Positions 45,972-58,070 of a stretch of DNA of 64,000 nucleotides are shown piece by piece; positions within the stretch are counted from its first letter, which is position 1; the number at the start of each line of letters is the position of its first letter. The translations under genes and the position numbers were made by a program. Location: contig OY856186.1 of the NCBI GenBank assembly GCA_963693315.1, positions 229,635,067 through 229,699,066 on the forward strand. Reading direction: 5' to 3'. The notes below the pieces were generated by a model. It had not been told where the DNA came from. It did not search any database and was given only the letters and a program-made list of their open reading frames with translations. This DNA comes from Diogma glabrata (Eukaryota; Arthropoda; Insecta; Diptera; Cylindrotomidae).

Positions 45972-47645
45972 ATATTTTAATAAATATGCAAGAACAAGAA
46001 ACATAAATACATACTAAAGACTAAAAATGTCAAGGTAGATTTATAATGTTTATGGGACAAAGTTTGTGTATTTTTTACTTGTTATTCTTTGCTGTTGGTA
46101 TTTTGAAGATCATTTCCGATGAAGAAGATTTGAAAGATTTATTATTGATTTGGTTGGTTAGCTTCGGTTTATTTTAGCTCAAGGGTATATCGATGAAGAG
46201 GGTAATGATATTAGCGTTTTTTTTTTTAAATTTGATGTAAAAATTCACATTAATCATGTTACATTCTTGATTTTTATCATGATTATTGTTATTATTCTAA
46301 ACAAATGACTCATTTAATAACTGATTTGAAACCATTGTATAGCCACAAGTTATGTAATAACAATATTTTAAATTAATCCATCTTAAACGTGACGGCATGA
46401 AAACAACAATTATTTAATTTTTTGTCAGTTGATGATTAACTAGTTCTGGTTAAAATTTAACCCACAATGTCAATAAGAATTTTGATTTATATATAATCAA
46501 AATAATTTAAAATATGACGCATTGGTATGGCGAATAATTAAGCAAATATCAAAGGGAATTTTACTATGTACTTTAAGTTTTAAAAATATCGGAAATCATT
46601 CATACTATCAAGTAACAATGATCTAGACAAAACAGAAATCACAAAACTATCTTTCTTCTTACAGGTAGTAAAGTAACGATTAAATAGTTAAATTAAATTT
46701 TAATTACCACCCAACAATATTCCCACGCACAATTATATCACACATAACCATCTTATTAACAAGCAATTAATCTTGATGTCATTTTTCTTTAATTTTATTT
46801 TCAGTTTTCATGATGTTTATGTCCTTGACGAATCTTCATAATGATTACTTAGTTCGATAGTCTTTTGTCTAGGTACTTATAATTTTATTTTTGTAGTTCA
46901 ATAAGAAAGCTCTCGATTCTATAAAATCGAATTGCTAGTTGACTTGATGATGATATATCCAGATCACGAATTTTTAATTTCATTGTTTGTAAATATAATA
47001 TGAAATGTTATGAAATTTGAAAGGAGCTCAACACAGATTGTTAATTTTAATTTGTTTTAAACAAGTTTAAAATATATTAACAATAATAACTATAAAACTG
47101 TTAAAGTGTTCGGTAATTTATGTTAACTTGAGTTATGAAATCGATTTTTTAAATATTGGTTTCCCATAAACAATTGTTAGGTTATGAGAAATTTGTATTA
47201 TTAACTATCGAAAGCTATAGAGATAGTTAATGTGATTGCAATCCTGTCCGTATGTGTGTGTATATGTCTGTCAGTCTATCTGTATGTGAACAAAGTATTT
47301 TAGAAACTACTTGACCTATATTAACACCAAATGGGATACAGGTATCTTACACCAATACATCCTATGGCGTTGATTTTCTAATCCGCAATGCAAATGAGCC
47401 CCGAGGTTATTAGTTATTTTATTGATAGACTTGTAAAAACTCCATTTTCTACTCAAAATTGTCTAGAAGAGCTAAATACAATTTCAGCAAATGGCAAATA
47501 GAGAATAAATGTTAATGGTTTTGTATCAGCAATAGCTAACAAAATTCTTCCAATGCAAGTATAGTTATTCAATTTCCAAAAATTTCGATAAACATTTATT
47601 AATATTATGCAAGTAAATTAAGCTGAAAACTAACAATCACAATCA
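45972..47645. other. AT-rich intergenic DNA
   Basis: No gene seen. TGTCCGTATGTGTGTGTATA at about 47248, followed by CTGTCAGTCTATCTG, looks like the tail of another dispersed repeat. Confidence 0.5.
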
Positions 47646-48790
47646 AGGCTCTGAGATATCAAGACTTCGGTCTGGGTTAAGGATTTCGCTATAGTTTCGG
47701 CAAAAAACTTTGATAAGGATATTGCTTTTAGTTTTGGGCAGCAATGTATATCAAATATAAATTTTTTTTATATCAGGTCCTGAGCATACTTTTATGTAAG
47801 CTCCTGAGGATAGCATAACAGCTGAAATCGATCGGGCTACTTATAAATAAATAAAATTTAAATTTTGCGGAAAAAGACAAGTATTTAAATTGAAATTTTT
47901 TTTTTAATTATAAAACTCTTTGTTAAAGTACATGTATTTTTGTATCTCTATTAAGAAGCTCATTACAAAACTAACTCGAAAAATCAATACGTTGCCGGAA
48001 AATTATAACACATCATTACATTAACATAATTTAATGAAAAAATGATACAATCAGCAAACTCCTCAAAAACCTCTCCATTTAAATTTTCGAGAAAATTTAT
48101 TACAAAATCAAAAATTAATATTTCGGTCAACGTTCCAAAAGTATTCTCAAAATTATAAAAAAATATAAAATTTAAACTATTTTTAAAAATTCTAAAAATA
48201 TTCCAAAAATATTACAAAATTAAAAATTGAAACTTTTTTCAAAGTCCTAAAAATATTTCAAAAATTCGGTGTTAAAAAAATTTTTCTAAAATTCTAAAAA
48301 AATTATTACAAAATCAAAAATTGAAAATTTCCAGTATTCTAAAAATATCACAAAAATTTTAATAAAATCAAAATAACAAACTTTTTTCAAAATTCTAAAA
48401 ATATGCCAAAAATTATAATAAAATTAAAATTTTTTTCAAAATTCTAAGACTATGCCGAAAATTCTTACAAAATCAAAAATTGAAACTTTTTTCAAAATTC
48501 TAATAAATATTTCAAAAATTCAAACTTTTTCCGAAATTCATAAGATTATTGCAAAAGTTAAAACAAAATCAAAAACACAAAGTTTTTTACAAAACTCCAA
48601 AACTATTTCAAAAATAATAATAAAATCAAATTTAAACTTTTCCCAAAATTCATAAAATTATTGAAAAAATTATAACAAAAATATAAAATTTTTCCAATTT
48701 CCAAAAATATTTAAAAAATTATAACAAAATCAAAAATTTCCATTTTCAATTACATTTCATGTCATACAAATAATTTATTTTATTTTTTGG
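47646..48790 (-). repeat. Composite Helentron-like repeat, copy C (partial, reversed)
   Basis: Starts with the tail (GATATCAAGACTTCGGTCTG at 47655) and runs through the degenerate 55-bp block in reverse. The 140-bp block, GC patch and head are missing because the copy stops at the 5' end of the Jockey-like element near 48800. Confidence 0.78.
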
Positions 48791-49032
48791 GTACTGGATT
48801 GGCAGCCTTCACGAAGCATCCACAACGGTAAACGGGCGTACTCTGAACAATGTGATCTGGAACAAACGGTTGTGGTACCCAATCCCTTCGTAGTAGTGAA
48901 GCGTTATAGCAAATAGTCCATCGAACCCTATGCGTCTGTACACCATGAATGAGCGGCACAAAACGACGTCTGTTCTAAAAATCTTAGTCTTTTCCGCTAG
49001 GTGGCAAACTATAATGAAACTTAGTGCAAGGA

Positions 49033-49071
49033 GCAAACCCCGTTATCAACGGGGTTTGCAACGGGGTTTGC
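49033..49071 (+). repeat. Stem-loop plus direct repeat in the Jockey-like 5' region
   Basis: GCAAACCCCGTT, a 3-base loop, then AACGGGGTTTGC repeated twice in tandem. This gives a perfect 12-bp stem with two alternative 3' arms. Confidence 0.85.
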
Positions 49072-49079
49072 TTCTACCG

Positions 49080-50027
49080 TGCAGAACTTTGGAAACCCAG
49101 TGCCGGCGGCTAAAGGGAGTGCGCAAGCAGGCTCCCATCCGTCAAAATCAAGTAACTGCAAACCATCGGGAGGTACCACAACTACAAGTTCACTTAGTAG
49201 AGAAAGTAGTCACGTACTGAAACCAAATAAAAAAAGGAACTTGCTGTGCAAAATCCATTCCAACTTAGCAGGAAATCATCAAGATCTCCTGAAAGAGAAA
49301 GAAGCAATAATTTGCTAGCTATAAACACAAATGAAGTGGAAATTGAAAGTGAGGAACGTCATCAAGATTATGTAGAAAGAGACTCAGGCATCATAGAAAA
49401 AGAAAATCTGGAGCTTAAAAAAAACTAAGCAAAATAGAAGAGGTAACATCAAAGCTAAGCAATGATATTGGTGCTTTAAAAAGATAAAATCAAGACCTGA
49501 AAATGAGTCGAGAAGCAAGTGAATCGGAAATGACTGATAATCTAAATATCGGCAAAGATGTCAGAAGACGAACAAACGCATTCGAGTATCTAACAGATGT
49601 AGAGGAATCGGAAAGAGAAACAGATTGGATACTGAAAAAGAGTAGACCATTAAAAAAAATAAAGAGGAAAGCTGGAGTTTCTCTGAATATGTGCCATCAA
49701 GTGCTAGTCAACCGCAAGATGCACATGCAATTGATAAAGGCCAAGTTATTCAAACAAAAGAAACAAAAGAGAAAAAGCCACCGCCAGTAGCTGTAACGGG
49801 TGTTTCAAGTCATGCGGAAATTCAAACCATAATGAAAATGGTAACGGATAAAGAGTACAAAATTACTGCTCTTAACAATGATGTCTGGAAGATCAACACA
49901 CCAATCTCCGATGCATACAGAAATTTAACAATGAAACTAAACATTGACAAATATCAATGGGTTACATATGAAAACAAAAACAAACGCCCAATCAAGGTAA
50001 TGACAAGAGGACTACATCCCACTTGTT
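49080..50027 (+). pseudogene. Jockey-like ORF1, first part
   Basis: Several frames of Lys/Glu/Ser-rich sequence, as usual for the N-terminal half, lead into a conserved stretch at 49785-50027: PPPVAVTGVSSHAEIQTIM, KEYKITALNNDVWKINT, AYRNLTMKLNIDKYQWVTYE and MTRGLHPT. This is the RNA-binding domain region of Jockey-type ORF1 (Gag-like) proteins. The codons for LHPT run straight on to HLTNDIIED at 53313 once the foreign insert is ignored. Confidence 0.8.
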
Positions 50028-50039
50028 TTTTTTTTACGG

Positions 50040-51773
50040 CGTTCATGCTCCATGTAGGAGCGTTACCAGGCTAATCAGCTTCGAATATTCACCACGGTCA
50101 TTCGCAACAGCGACATAATTGGCATGGCAGCCGATTTTTTTAAGGTCGTTTATTACGTCCATCTCCCAGTGCAGTCGTGGTCTACCTCGTGGTCGCCCAC
50201 TCCCTGGGGTACTAACGTACATTTTTCTAATCATTACAAACTATGAATCGGCTCGTAGAACATGCCCAACCCAAGCAATCCTGTTGGAACGGATACAACA
50301 TATTATATTTGGACCCTCAAGAAGGTCTCTGATATCAACGTTATATCGCGTTCTGTAGTCTCCATCGTCTGTCTTAAGTGGACCAAATATGTAGCGTACG
50401 ATCTTACGCTCAAATACAGATAACTGCGATTCGTCATTTTGTGTAAGTGTCCACGTTTGTGATCCATACACCACCACCGGTCTAATCAACGTCTTTTATA
50501 ACTTGAGTTTGGTGTTAGTGGATACATACGGTGATCCAAGAGGGGGTTTGATTGAGTAGAAAGTTCGATTACCTGAAGCGATTCAAGCTTTAATATCTGT
50601 AAGTATGCTGTTGTTTGAGTCAAGCATGGATCCCAAATGTTTAAAAGATTCAACTTCCTCAATTCGTTCAGTTCTCAGCCTCTCTTGAAACATTCATATG
50701 TTTGGTTTTATTATAGTTAATTTAAAGACCAATTTTTCTAGCACCACTCTCAAGCGACTTGAAAGTCTCAGTCATAACAGCTTCACTTCGGCCGAGGATG
50801 ACAATATCATCAGCGTACGCAAGCATCTGTACTGAGTTTATTGACAAGATATTGTTTTGTAGTCGGTAGTTTCTTTTGACAGCACTCATATTCCAAGGCT
50901 AGATTAAACAGTATAGGTGAGATAGCTTCACCTTGTCTTAATCCGGAGTCGACTTTAAAAAACTTTGATATTTCGTTCTCTACTCGTACACAGCATTGAG
51001 AGTTCTGTACTGTCATTTTGCATAGTGATACCAGTTTACCAGGGATTCCCATCGACACCAGAGCAGACCATAGAGTCTCGAGAGAGTCGAGAGAGAGAGA
51101 GTCGGAGGCCTGTCTGAAATCAATGAAGAGTTGGTGCACAGGTATGTTGAACTCTCGACACTTTTCCAAAATCATCCTTATCGAGAAAAGTGCATCGGTA
51201 GTACCTCGGCCTCGCCGGAAACCACACTGATATTCTCCAAACAGTTGTCCAGCAAAAGGATTGATTTTGGATAGCAAAAATTAGGAAAAGATCTTATATG
51301 CTGTGCAGAGGAGAGCGATTCTTCTGTAGTTTGCACATTGTAGGCTTACCTTTTTTATGGATTGGTATCAGCCTAGCTGTGTTTCAGTCCTGTGGCATGG
51401 TTTTAGTCCTCCAAATCATTTGAACAAGTTCAAACAATCTTAAGGATAAAGTTTCGCCACCATGTACAATCATTTCGGATGTTATATCGTCGATACCAGG
51501 TGCTTTATTGCGTTTTAATTTTGACAGCGCCACATCGAATTCCTCTTGGGTGGGTTCATCTCCATGCACCTTTGACGCACGAATAAGCTTTGCTAGTCGC
51601 CCAACTTGTTGCTGGTCACTTAAGTTGAGAAAATTTTCAAAATAAGTGGCCCAAGTATCTAAAATATTTTTAAGGTCTACTTGTGGTTCCCCATCTTCGT
51701 TTTGAATAGCATTCGATCTGTTGAAAGAAGTTACGCGATTGATGTTCCTTATTGAAGCTTTCAATCTCCTCAC
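50040..51773 (-). pseudogene. RTE-like RT and C-terminal region
   Basis: In order on the minus strand: a pre-RT segment (LSKLKRNKAPGIDDITSEM, 51773-51384); RT motifs CGFRRGRGTTDALFSIRMIL, FIDFRQASDSL and GLRQGEAISPILFNLALEYE (51240-50900); LAYADDIVILGRSE in another frame (near 50820); and the C-terminal part YGSQTWTLTQNDESQLSVFE, IVRYIFGP and GRPRGRPRLHW (50490-50150). Motif order and the RPRGRPRLHW tail are as in RTE LINEs. At least three frame changes and a stop make it non-functional, though YADD is intact. Confidence 0.87.
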
Positions 51774-51786
51774 ACTTTCTCTTCCA

Positions 51787-53130
51787 TTATTCTCTCTTCG
51801 TTCGTCTACATAGCTTTGTAACGGCTTGTCGTGCCAGTTTATAGTCCTCCTTCGTGGACCTGGTATTGCGTCTTTGTAGACATTTCAGATAGCAATCTCT
51901 TTTGTATTGAATAGTGTCAAGACATGCTTGATCCATCCATGGCTTCTGGAAGTGGTTTTTTGGTCGTCCAAGTATTCCCTCAGCAGCGCTTAAGACAGCA
52001 TCCCTGAGTAAATACCATGACTTATCGACGTCTCCATTAATGGTTTCTGATTTCTCCAACGTTTCAGCTATGTGGTTTTGATAGCTCTCTTCTGTTTCAG
52101 CATTCTTTAGTGATGAGGTGTTAAAACGTTTCTATTGGTTAAATTTTGTAATGCCTGGATTTGAAAAGTGGAACCTTATTTTAACACCTACAAGGAATTG
52201 ATCACTTCCAATGTATGCACCTCTAAGGGATCGCACATCCAGAACACTCGAAAAGAAACGTGCTGTTACCAGCACGTGATCAATTTGATTACGAGTGTTT
52301 CCATTTGGTGAGACCCAAGTCTGCTTATGAATCGATCGATACGGGAAGAAAGTACTGGCAATTCTCAAATTATTTGATAATGCAAACTCAGTCATTCTCT
52401 CACCATTATCATTCGAATTCAAATGCAGGCTGTTGGGACCCACCACATTTCCATAAGAGATATCTCTTCCAACCTGCCAATTAAAGTCACCAAGAACCAT
52501 AATGAAGTCACGTGTTGGTGTTTGTTTTATAACCTCTTCCAGTGCTATGTAGAAATTATCCTTCTCATCGAGGGTTTTATCTTCAGTAGGTGCATGCACG
52601 GCAATAAGAGAAATATTGTTGTATGTACCTCGTACCCTTAGATAGCAGATCCTCTCATTGCCCGGGATGAATTTCATCACGGCTTCTTGTATACATGCAC
52701 CCACAAGAAAACCAGTTCCAAATTCTTTTAGAGAAGGATGACCACTACAGTATAAAGAGTGACTATCCAAATCTTGTTTTCCGATTATTGGCTGTCTAAT
52801 TTCTTGCAGAGCTATGATATCCATCCTATACCTCTCTTTCTAGACTTATAAGAGCATCAGGAGCGCTCAGGCTGCGCACATTCCACGTTTCGATTCGGTA
52901 GTCTAGTCCTTTTTTACGTCCAGGTAAAATTCTGCTGTTTTGTCCGGTTCTGTTATTCTTTCTCTGATTTAGAAATTTAACAAAATAGTTTTTTTCCGGG
53001 GTTAGCGTGTTAACCTTAGGCCCAACCCAAATTGTCGTGAATGGGTCCGTTCTGCATCTTAAGGTTACCAGAAACAACATTTTTACAGGTTTATATAGCG
53101 AGCGGCTTGATCCAAGACAGACGCCCACTT
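51787..53130 (-). pseudogene. RTE-like endonuclease region
   Basis: RIETWNVRSLSAPDALISLE near 52890, then after a stop a 230-codon frame (52132-52824): MDIIALQEIRQP, ISLIAVHAPTEDKTLDEKD, FIMVLGDFNWQVG, NQIDHVLV and GSDQFLVGVKI. These are the APE-type endonuclease motifs in order (catalytic Glu in QEIRQ, Asp/Asn in GDFN, Asp in QIDH). In the last motif SDQ replaces the usual SDH, so a catalytic His is lost. The linker to RT (KSWYLLRDAVLSAAEGILG, 52059-51787) is in another frame. Confidence 0.87.
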
Positions 53131-53312
53131 CCAGCCGCCCCTAACATGGAGAACAGACGCTTGGGTCACATTGATTTAAAGGCACCAATTTGCCGTGATG
53201 TGGCGTCATTGACTAAGCAGTCTTTACCCTGCTTGTCTCTGATACACCAACCTAATTCTGTCGGCATTACCCAGGCAGCACGCGTGGACGTCGAATTTCG
53301 GATTTCGTTACC

Positions 53313-54060
53313 CCCCACTCATTTGACCAACGATATAATTGAAGATCAGACACGTAAAGGTCTTAAAATCTTAGATGCTGTAAACATCATCAAAAAGGAA
53401 AAAAAAACAACGAAAATGGATCCAAAACTATCCATAAAAGAGGAATTCCTCTTTTTATGTTATCATTCGAACAAAATGAAAATATACAAGAAATTTATAA
53501 TATAAAGGGGATATGCTCAATATGAGAGTGAAAATTGAACCTTTAAAGAAAAACTCTATGAGAATACCACAATGCAAGAAGTGTCAAGGTTTTAATTATA
53601 CACAAAACTATTGTGAACGTGAACCAGCATGTGTCGCATGTGCCGGTAAACACTTAACGCAAGTATGCCAGTTAACAGAGACATCATAGCCAAGTGCATA
53701 AATTGCAAGGGACAACATCCAGAAAACTATCGTGAATGCGAAGTTGCTATCCAATTCCAAAAAATAAGAGATAAAACGCGCAAGCCATCACAAAACAAGC
53801 GAAATAATGTTGGTAGATCCAACGAAATATACCAAGAGAAACTGTATGAGCAATTTAAGAGCGCGAAAAATGGAAGATCATACGCACAAGTTCTCAAAGG
53901 CTCAGAGTCAATCAACCGCGACTCGGAAGTATTTGAAAGCATCAAGAACAGCATGGAAGTAATTTTAATTCGGTTAAATGAGCAAAGCAACCTAAACGAA
54001 TTTATGTTCCAAAAAATTAAGCAGATAGAAAGTTTAAAACCAATCGTCAAGAAAAATTAA
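53313..54060 (+). pseudogene. Jockey-like ORF1, second part, with CCHC knuckles
   Basis: Continues ORF1 after the RTE insertion: HLTNDIIEDQTRKGLKILDA and NIIKKEKKT, then in other frames RIPQCKKCQGFNYTQNYC, PACVACAGKHLTQVC and AKCINCKGQHPENYREC, three zinc knuckles typical of Jockey-type ORF1, and a coiled-coil-like C-terminus (to 54060). One stop lies between the second and third knuckle. Confidence 0.85.
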
Positions 54061-54062
54061 AT

Positions 54063-56510
54063 ATGAATGCAACACTCAAAATTGCAACCTGGAATGCAAA
54101 CGGGTTAATCAAAAACACCACAGAAGTAATGCAGGTCACGTCGATAACAGTTATTACTAAAAATAAAAACCTTGTTGTAGCCTCTATATACTCCACCAAA
54201 ACATAATTTGAAAAAAATGATTACTCCAAACTCTTCAATGAACTAGGCAGTAAATCTATAATTAGTGGAGATTTTAACTCAAAAAACACATATTAAAGAT
54301 CAAGAATCACCACAACAAAAGTTAAAGAACTGTACGAAGCAGGACGGATAAAAAGGTGTGATTTTCATTCCGGTGGCTCACCGATCTACAGGCCAACCGA
54401 CCTTGGTAAGGTACCTGATTTAATAGCCTTCTTTATTACAAGGAATATGTCAAAAAACTACATAGATATCGAAAATAACGAGGGATTGTCATCAGATCAC
54501 TCTCCTGTTATAATGACAGTTAGTGTAAATATAATCAAGCGGACATATGCACCTAAACTAACAGGTAAAAACACTAATTTGAATATTTTTCGTGAATGTA
54601 TAGAAGAGAAAATAGATCTATAAGTACCAATTAGAAACTCAGAGTAGCTAGAAATAGAGCTAGAAAGACTGATTGAAGCTGTACATTTTGCAGCAACCAC
54701 AAGTACTCCAGCACCGCATCCTAATCTTAATCTAACCGCAAACTTTCCCATGGAGTTAAAAGAATTGATAAAATCAAGGCGCAAGGCCCGTAAAATTTGG
54801 CATACAACTCGATCTCCAGAAAACAAAACTATTTTAAATAATCTGTACATACAAGTAAAGACAGCTATTAAATAAGCAAAAAGGAATCTATTAACAGATA
54901 TCTTTCAAGTCTTTCTGGTGATAAAAGCAATGAGTACTCACTCTGGAAAGCAACAAAGGGACTCAAAAGACCAGTAGCTCAGATCCCTCCGATTAAAAAA
55001 GATGATGAAACATGGGCCCGAAGTGCCCAAGAAAAAGCAGATCTATTTACAAAATTACTAGAGGGCACCTTCAAGCCATTTGGTCGACTGACAGAAGACG
55101 AAAACATAACGAAAGCGAACAAAACTGATTCACAAGAAATTTCATATGTAACATTACATGAACTTAAAGAAGAAATATGTAACAGTTTATTTCCAAAAAA
55201 GGCCCCAAGCTACGATTTAATCACCAGTGAAGTTGTTAAAACGTTACCTGATAAAGGTATGCGCAAAATACTTCATATCATTAATGCTGCATTCCGATTA
55301 AGGTATGCACTTATGCAAGGGAAAGTAGCAGATGTGATTATGATCCTAAAACCGAATAAATCACCACATGACAAAACCTCGTATAGATCGATATCATTAC
55401 TCCCAACGATATCGAAGCTTTTTGAAAAACTTTTTCTTAAAAGACTTAAGCCAATAATAGAAAATAAAAACTTCATACCTTTGCATCAGTTTGGTTTCAG
55501 AAAAAAACTCTCTACCATCGAATAAGTGCACGGGATCACGAGTATTATTGAAGAAACGATTGAAGCCAAAAGGGTATGCTCCGCAGATTTTCTTGATGTC
55601 GCTGAAGCTTTTAATAAAGTTTGACATCATGGCTTAAAGTATAAATTGCATAGAGATCTGCCCAAACAGTTTTATGAAATGTTGAGCTTTTTCTGGATGA
55701 CCGCCACTTTAGAGTCAAATATGATGATAGTTATTCCACATTGAAGTCGATTGATGCAGTAGACCCGAAGGGTAGCGTTCTAGGACCGGTACTATACCTG
55801 CTATATACAAGAGATTTGCCTGGCCTAAGCAAAACAACCATTGCAACCTTTGCAGATGATTACCGCAATTCTGACCACCGGAAAAACCGTAGAAGAAGCA
55901 ACTAGCAAACTGCAAAACGCTACAAATAAAATCCACAAATGGACAAAAAGAAGGCGAACTAGGCTGAATGAAACAAAATCCTCTCATGTTAACTTCACTG
56001 ACCAAAATGTAAGCCAAATACCTCTGACATTCAATTCAATTCAAGTTGCTTATGCAAACACAGCAAAATATCTAGGTATGACTCTGGATGCTAAACTAAG
56101 ATGGAGGGAACATGTTAAAAAGAAAAAAGAAGAACTGAATTTGAAATTTAGAAAGATGTACTGGTTACTTGGAACTCTGTACTATCTATTCAAAACAAAC
56201 CGCTTCTTTATCGTCAAATACTGAAACCAGTGTGGACGTATGGTATCCAGCTATGGGGCTGTACTAAGAAAACAATCGCGAAAATTATCCAGTCGTTCCA
56301 AAACAAAGTCCTGCGTTGCATTGGTAATGCCCCGTGGTACATCAGAAACGAAGACCTCCATAGGGACCTAAAGATAGAGTTCGTGAAGAATGAAATAAAA
56401 ATATATGTAATTAAACACACCACGCGTATTCGCGTACATGTAAAAAATACGCCAGCTAATGGATGTGCCCGTTGCTGACAGAAAGCTTAAAAAAACGAAA
56501 CCACTAGATT
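54063..56510 (+). pseudogene. Jockey-like ORF2 (endonuclease and RT), decayed
   Basis: Starts 2 bp after the ORF1 stop: MNATLKIATWNANGL, the typical N-terminus of a Jockey endonuclease. Then SIISGDFNSKN (near 54260), DLGKVPDLIAFF and SSDHSPVI (near 54400-54515), RT motifs VIMILKPNKSPHDKTSYRSI and FGFRKKLSTIE (55335-55525), AFNKV and DPKGSVLGPVLYLLYTRDLP (55600-55820), TFADDYR (near 55850), AKYLGMTLDAKLRWREHVKK (near 56065) and VWTYGIQLWGC (near 56230). FADD is present, but frameshifts and stops are frequent and much of the endonuclease before GDFN is deleted. Confidence 0.85.
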
Positions 56511-56570
56511 TGGTTTTATAATCAAAAGCATACTTAATAAAATAATGTCAGTGGGACTAACCAATGGGTT

Positions 56571-58070
56571 ACACCCCAAAAAATGTGCTATAAATATGAT
56601 ATGTAAATTACTAGATGAGCGTATCAATTCGTCAATATATTTCGTATAAAATTTATAGTACACCTTATAATGTATTACAAAATAAAAAATTAGTAAAATT
56701 AGTTAAGCAGAAGCTGCATATAAAATAGATTAGAAGAGGTTGGATTGTGATGGATAAGGGTTGTATCAAAGTCGGATGCAAAAACGAAGAGCAAGTTGGT
56801 ATGCGAGAAGAGGGGGCGGAGTCCACGTAATACCCCCTAGTTTATTGTATTAACCTAAATTTATCTAAAACTATGGTCAGAATTGCAGTGTATCCTAATA
56901 TATTCAATTTTTTAAAAAACAATCTTCTTGATGCAGAAAAATACTTTTGTTTCTTTGTCAAATAGAAGCACTTCTTGAAAATGGATAAACTAATTTATTT
57001 ACAATTTATACAATTTAAGGTAATTCATTTGTTTATTTCATCTAAAATTTTTGAAGTCAATAGTCATAAAGTTACCGAGAAAACTGAGCACTAAAAATGA
57101 TGAAAATATAATAAACCAACTCCCCAATCAATATTTATAACTCTTTAAAATTCAATTTTCTATAAAACTCATTCAACCGTGTTCGAATTAAATCAAATTT
57201 TAAATATTAATTCTTTAAAAATAAATAATTTAATAAATTTGAAGTTACACCAGGTCATTGAGATCAAATGAAAAACAAAATCTTATTTCTCATAAAAACT
57301 TGAAGAACAATAAATAAGAATAATTTAAACAAAATATCTTTTAAATATTCAATTATCATAAAACATAATTGTAATATTATATTATTGTTATTAGTTAAAA
57401 CAACATCACGAAGTTTTAATAAAAAATGAAAATGTGACTAACAAAATTTAAGATAAAAATTAAAGTTGAAGATATGATCCCGCGACTAATAATAACCATA
57501 ATCATAAGAATCATTGACAATGGCTTGCGTTGTTAGTTTTAATTTTTTCTTATAAAATTAAATTAATTTCAAGGCATAATGTTTTGATTATAATAATAAT
57601 GTTGTTATGTGATGTATGTATTTAGCATATATGATGCGATGTAATAACATTAGTTTTTTAATTGGTCAAGGTTTTAGTATAATTATATTTATAATTTTAT
57701 TTGTTATAAATTCATTTCTTACACCGACTGTAGTTGCATTGAGTAGCAGTTCTTTGAATTGGCAAAGATTTTAATGTCATTCCGAAAACATATGTCTAGA
57801 CATTGAACAACAAATCTTAGCAAAAACATTTGCTTTCATCTATCTTCGAATTAAACAAGTTTGAATCTATGACATAATACACTGTAATGGAATAGGTAAT
57901 GAAATTGTTATATTTTTATTTCTAGAGATTTAAAGATCAAAAGGTATTTATATTTTGTTTTGAGTAAACTGTCAGTCACATTGTTTCTATAATAAACGAA
58001 GTGAGTAGCTAATTATTCATTTTAGAGATATCTATATTGATATAAATATATTTATTTTCATATATATTTT
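56571..58070. other. AT-rich intergenic DNA
   Basis: No gene, TIR element or clear repeat recognised across about 1.5 kb. Confidence 0.55.

Larger units (their letters stand above)
50028..53312 (-). mobile_element. RTE-like LINE inserted in Jockey-like ORF1
   Basis: About 3.3 kb. A poly(T) run at 50029-50038 is its poly(A) tail on the minus strand, and CCCACT appears at both ends (50022-50027 and about 53307-53312), the target-site duplication. The minus strand encodes endonuclease, RT and C-terminal domain of an RTE-type element. The 5' end reaches roughly 53300, so it is close to full length, though several frameshifts break the ORF. Confidence 0.88.
48800..56570 (+). mobile_element. Jockey-like LINE, decayed and interrupted
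   Basis: A two-ORF non-LTR retrotransposon. A 5' region with a GCAAACCCCGTT hairpin (49033-49071) is followed by ORF1 (from about 49080), split at 50027/53313 by a minus-strand RTE-like LINE, and by ORF2 (54063 to about 56510). It lands on copy C of the composite repeat. Stops and frameshifts in both ORFs make it dead. No clean poly(A) tail is found after 56510. Confidence 0.85.

Noticed and set aside
48809..49036. 75-codon minus-strand frame at the 5' end of the Jockey-like element
   Set aside because: Antisense to the element's 5' region, no recognised domain.
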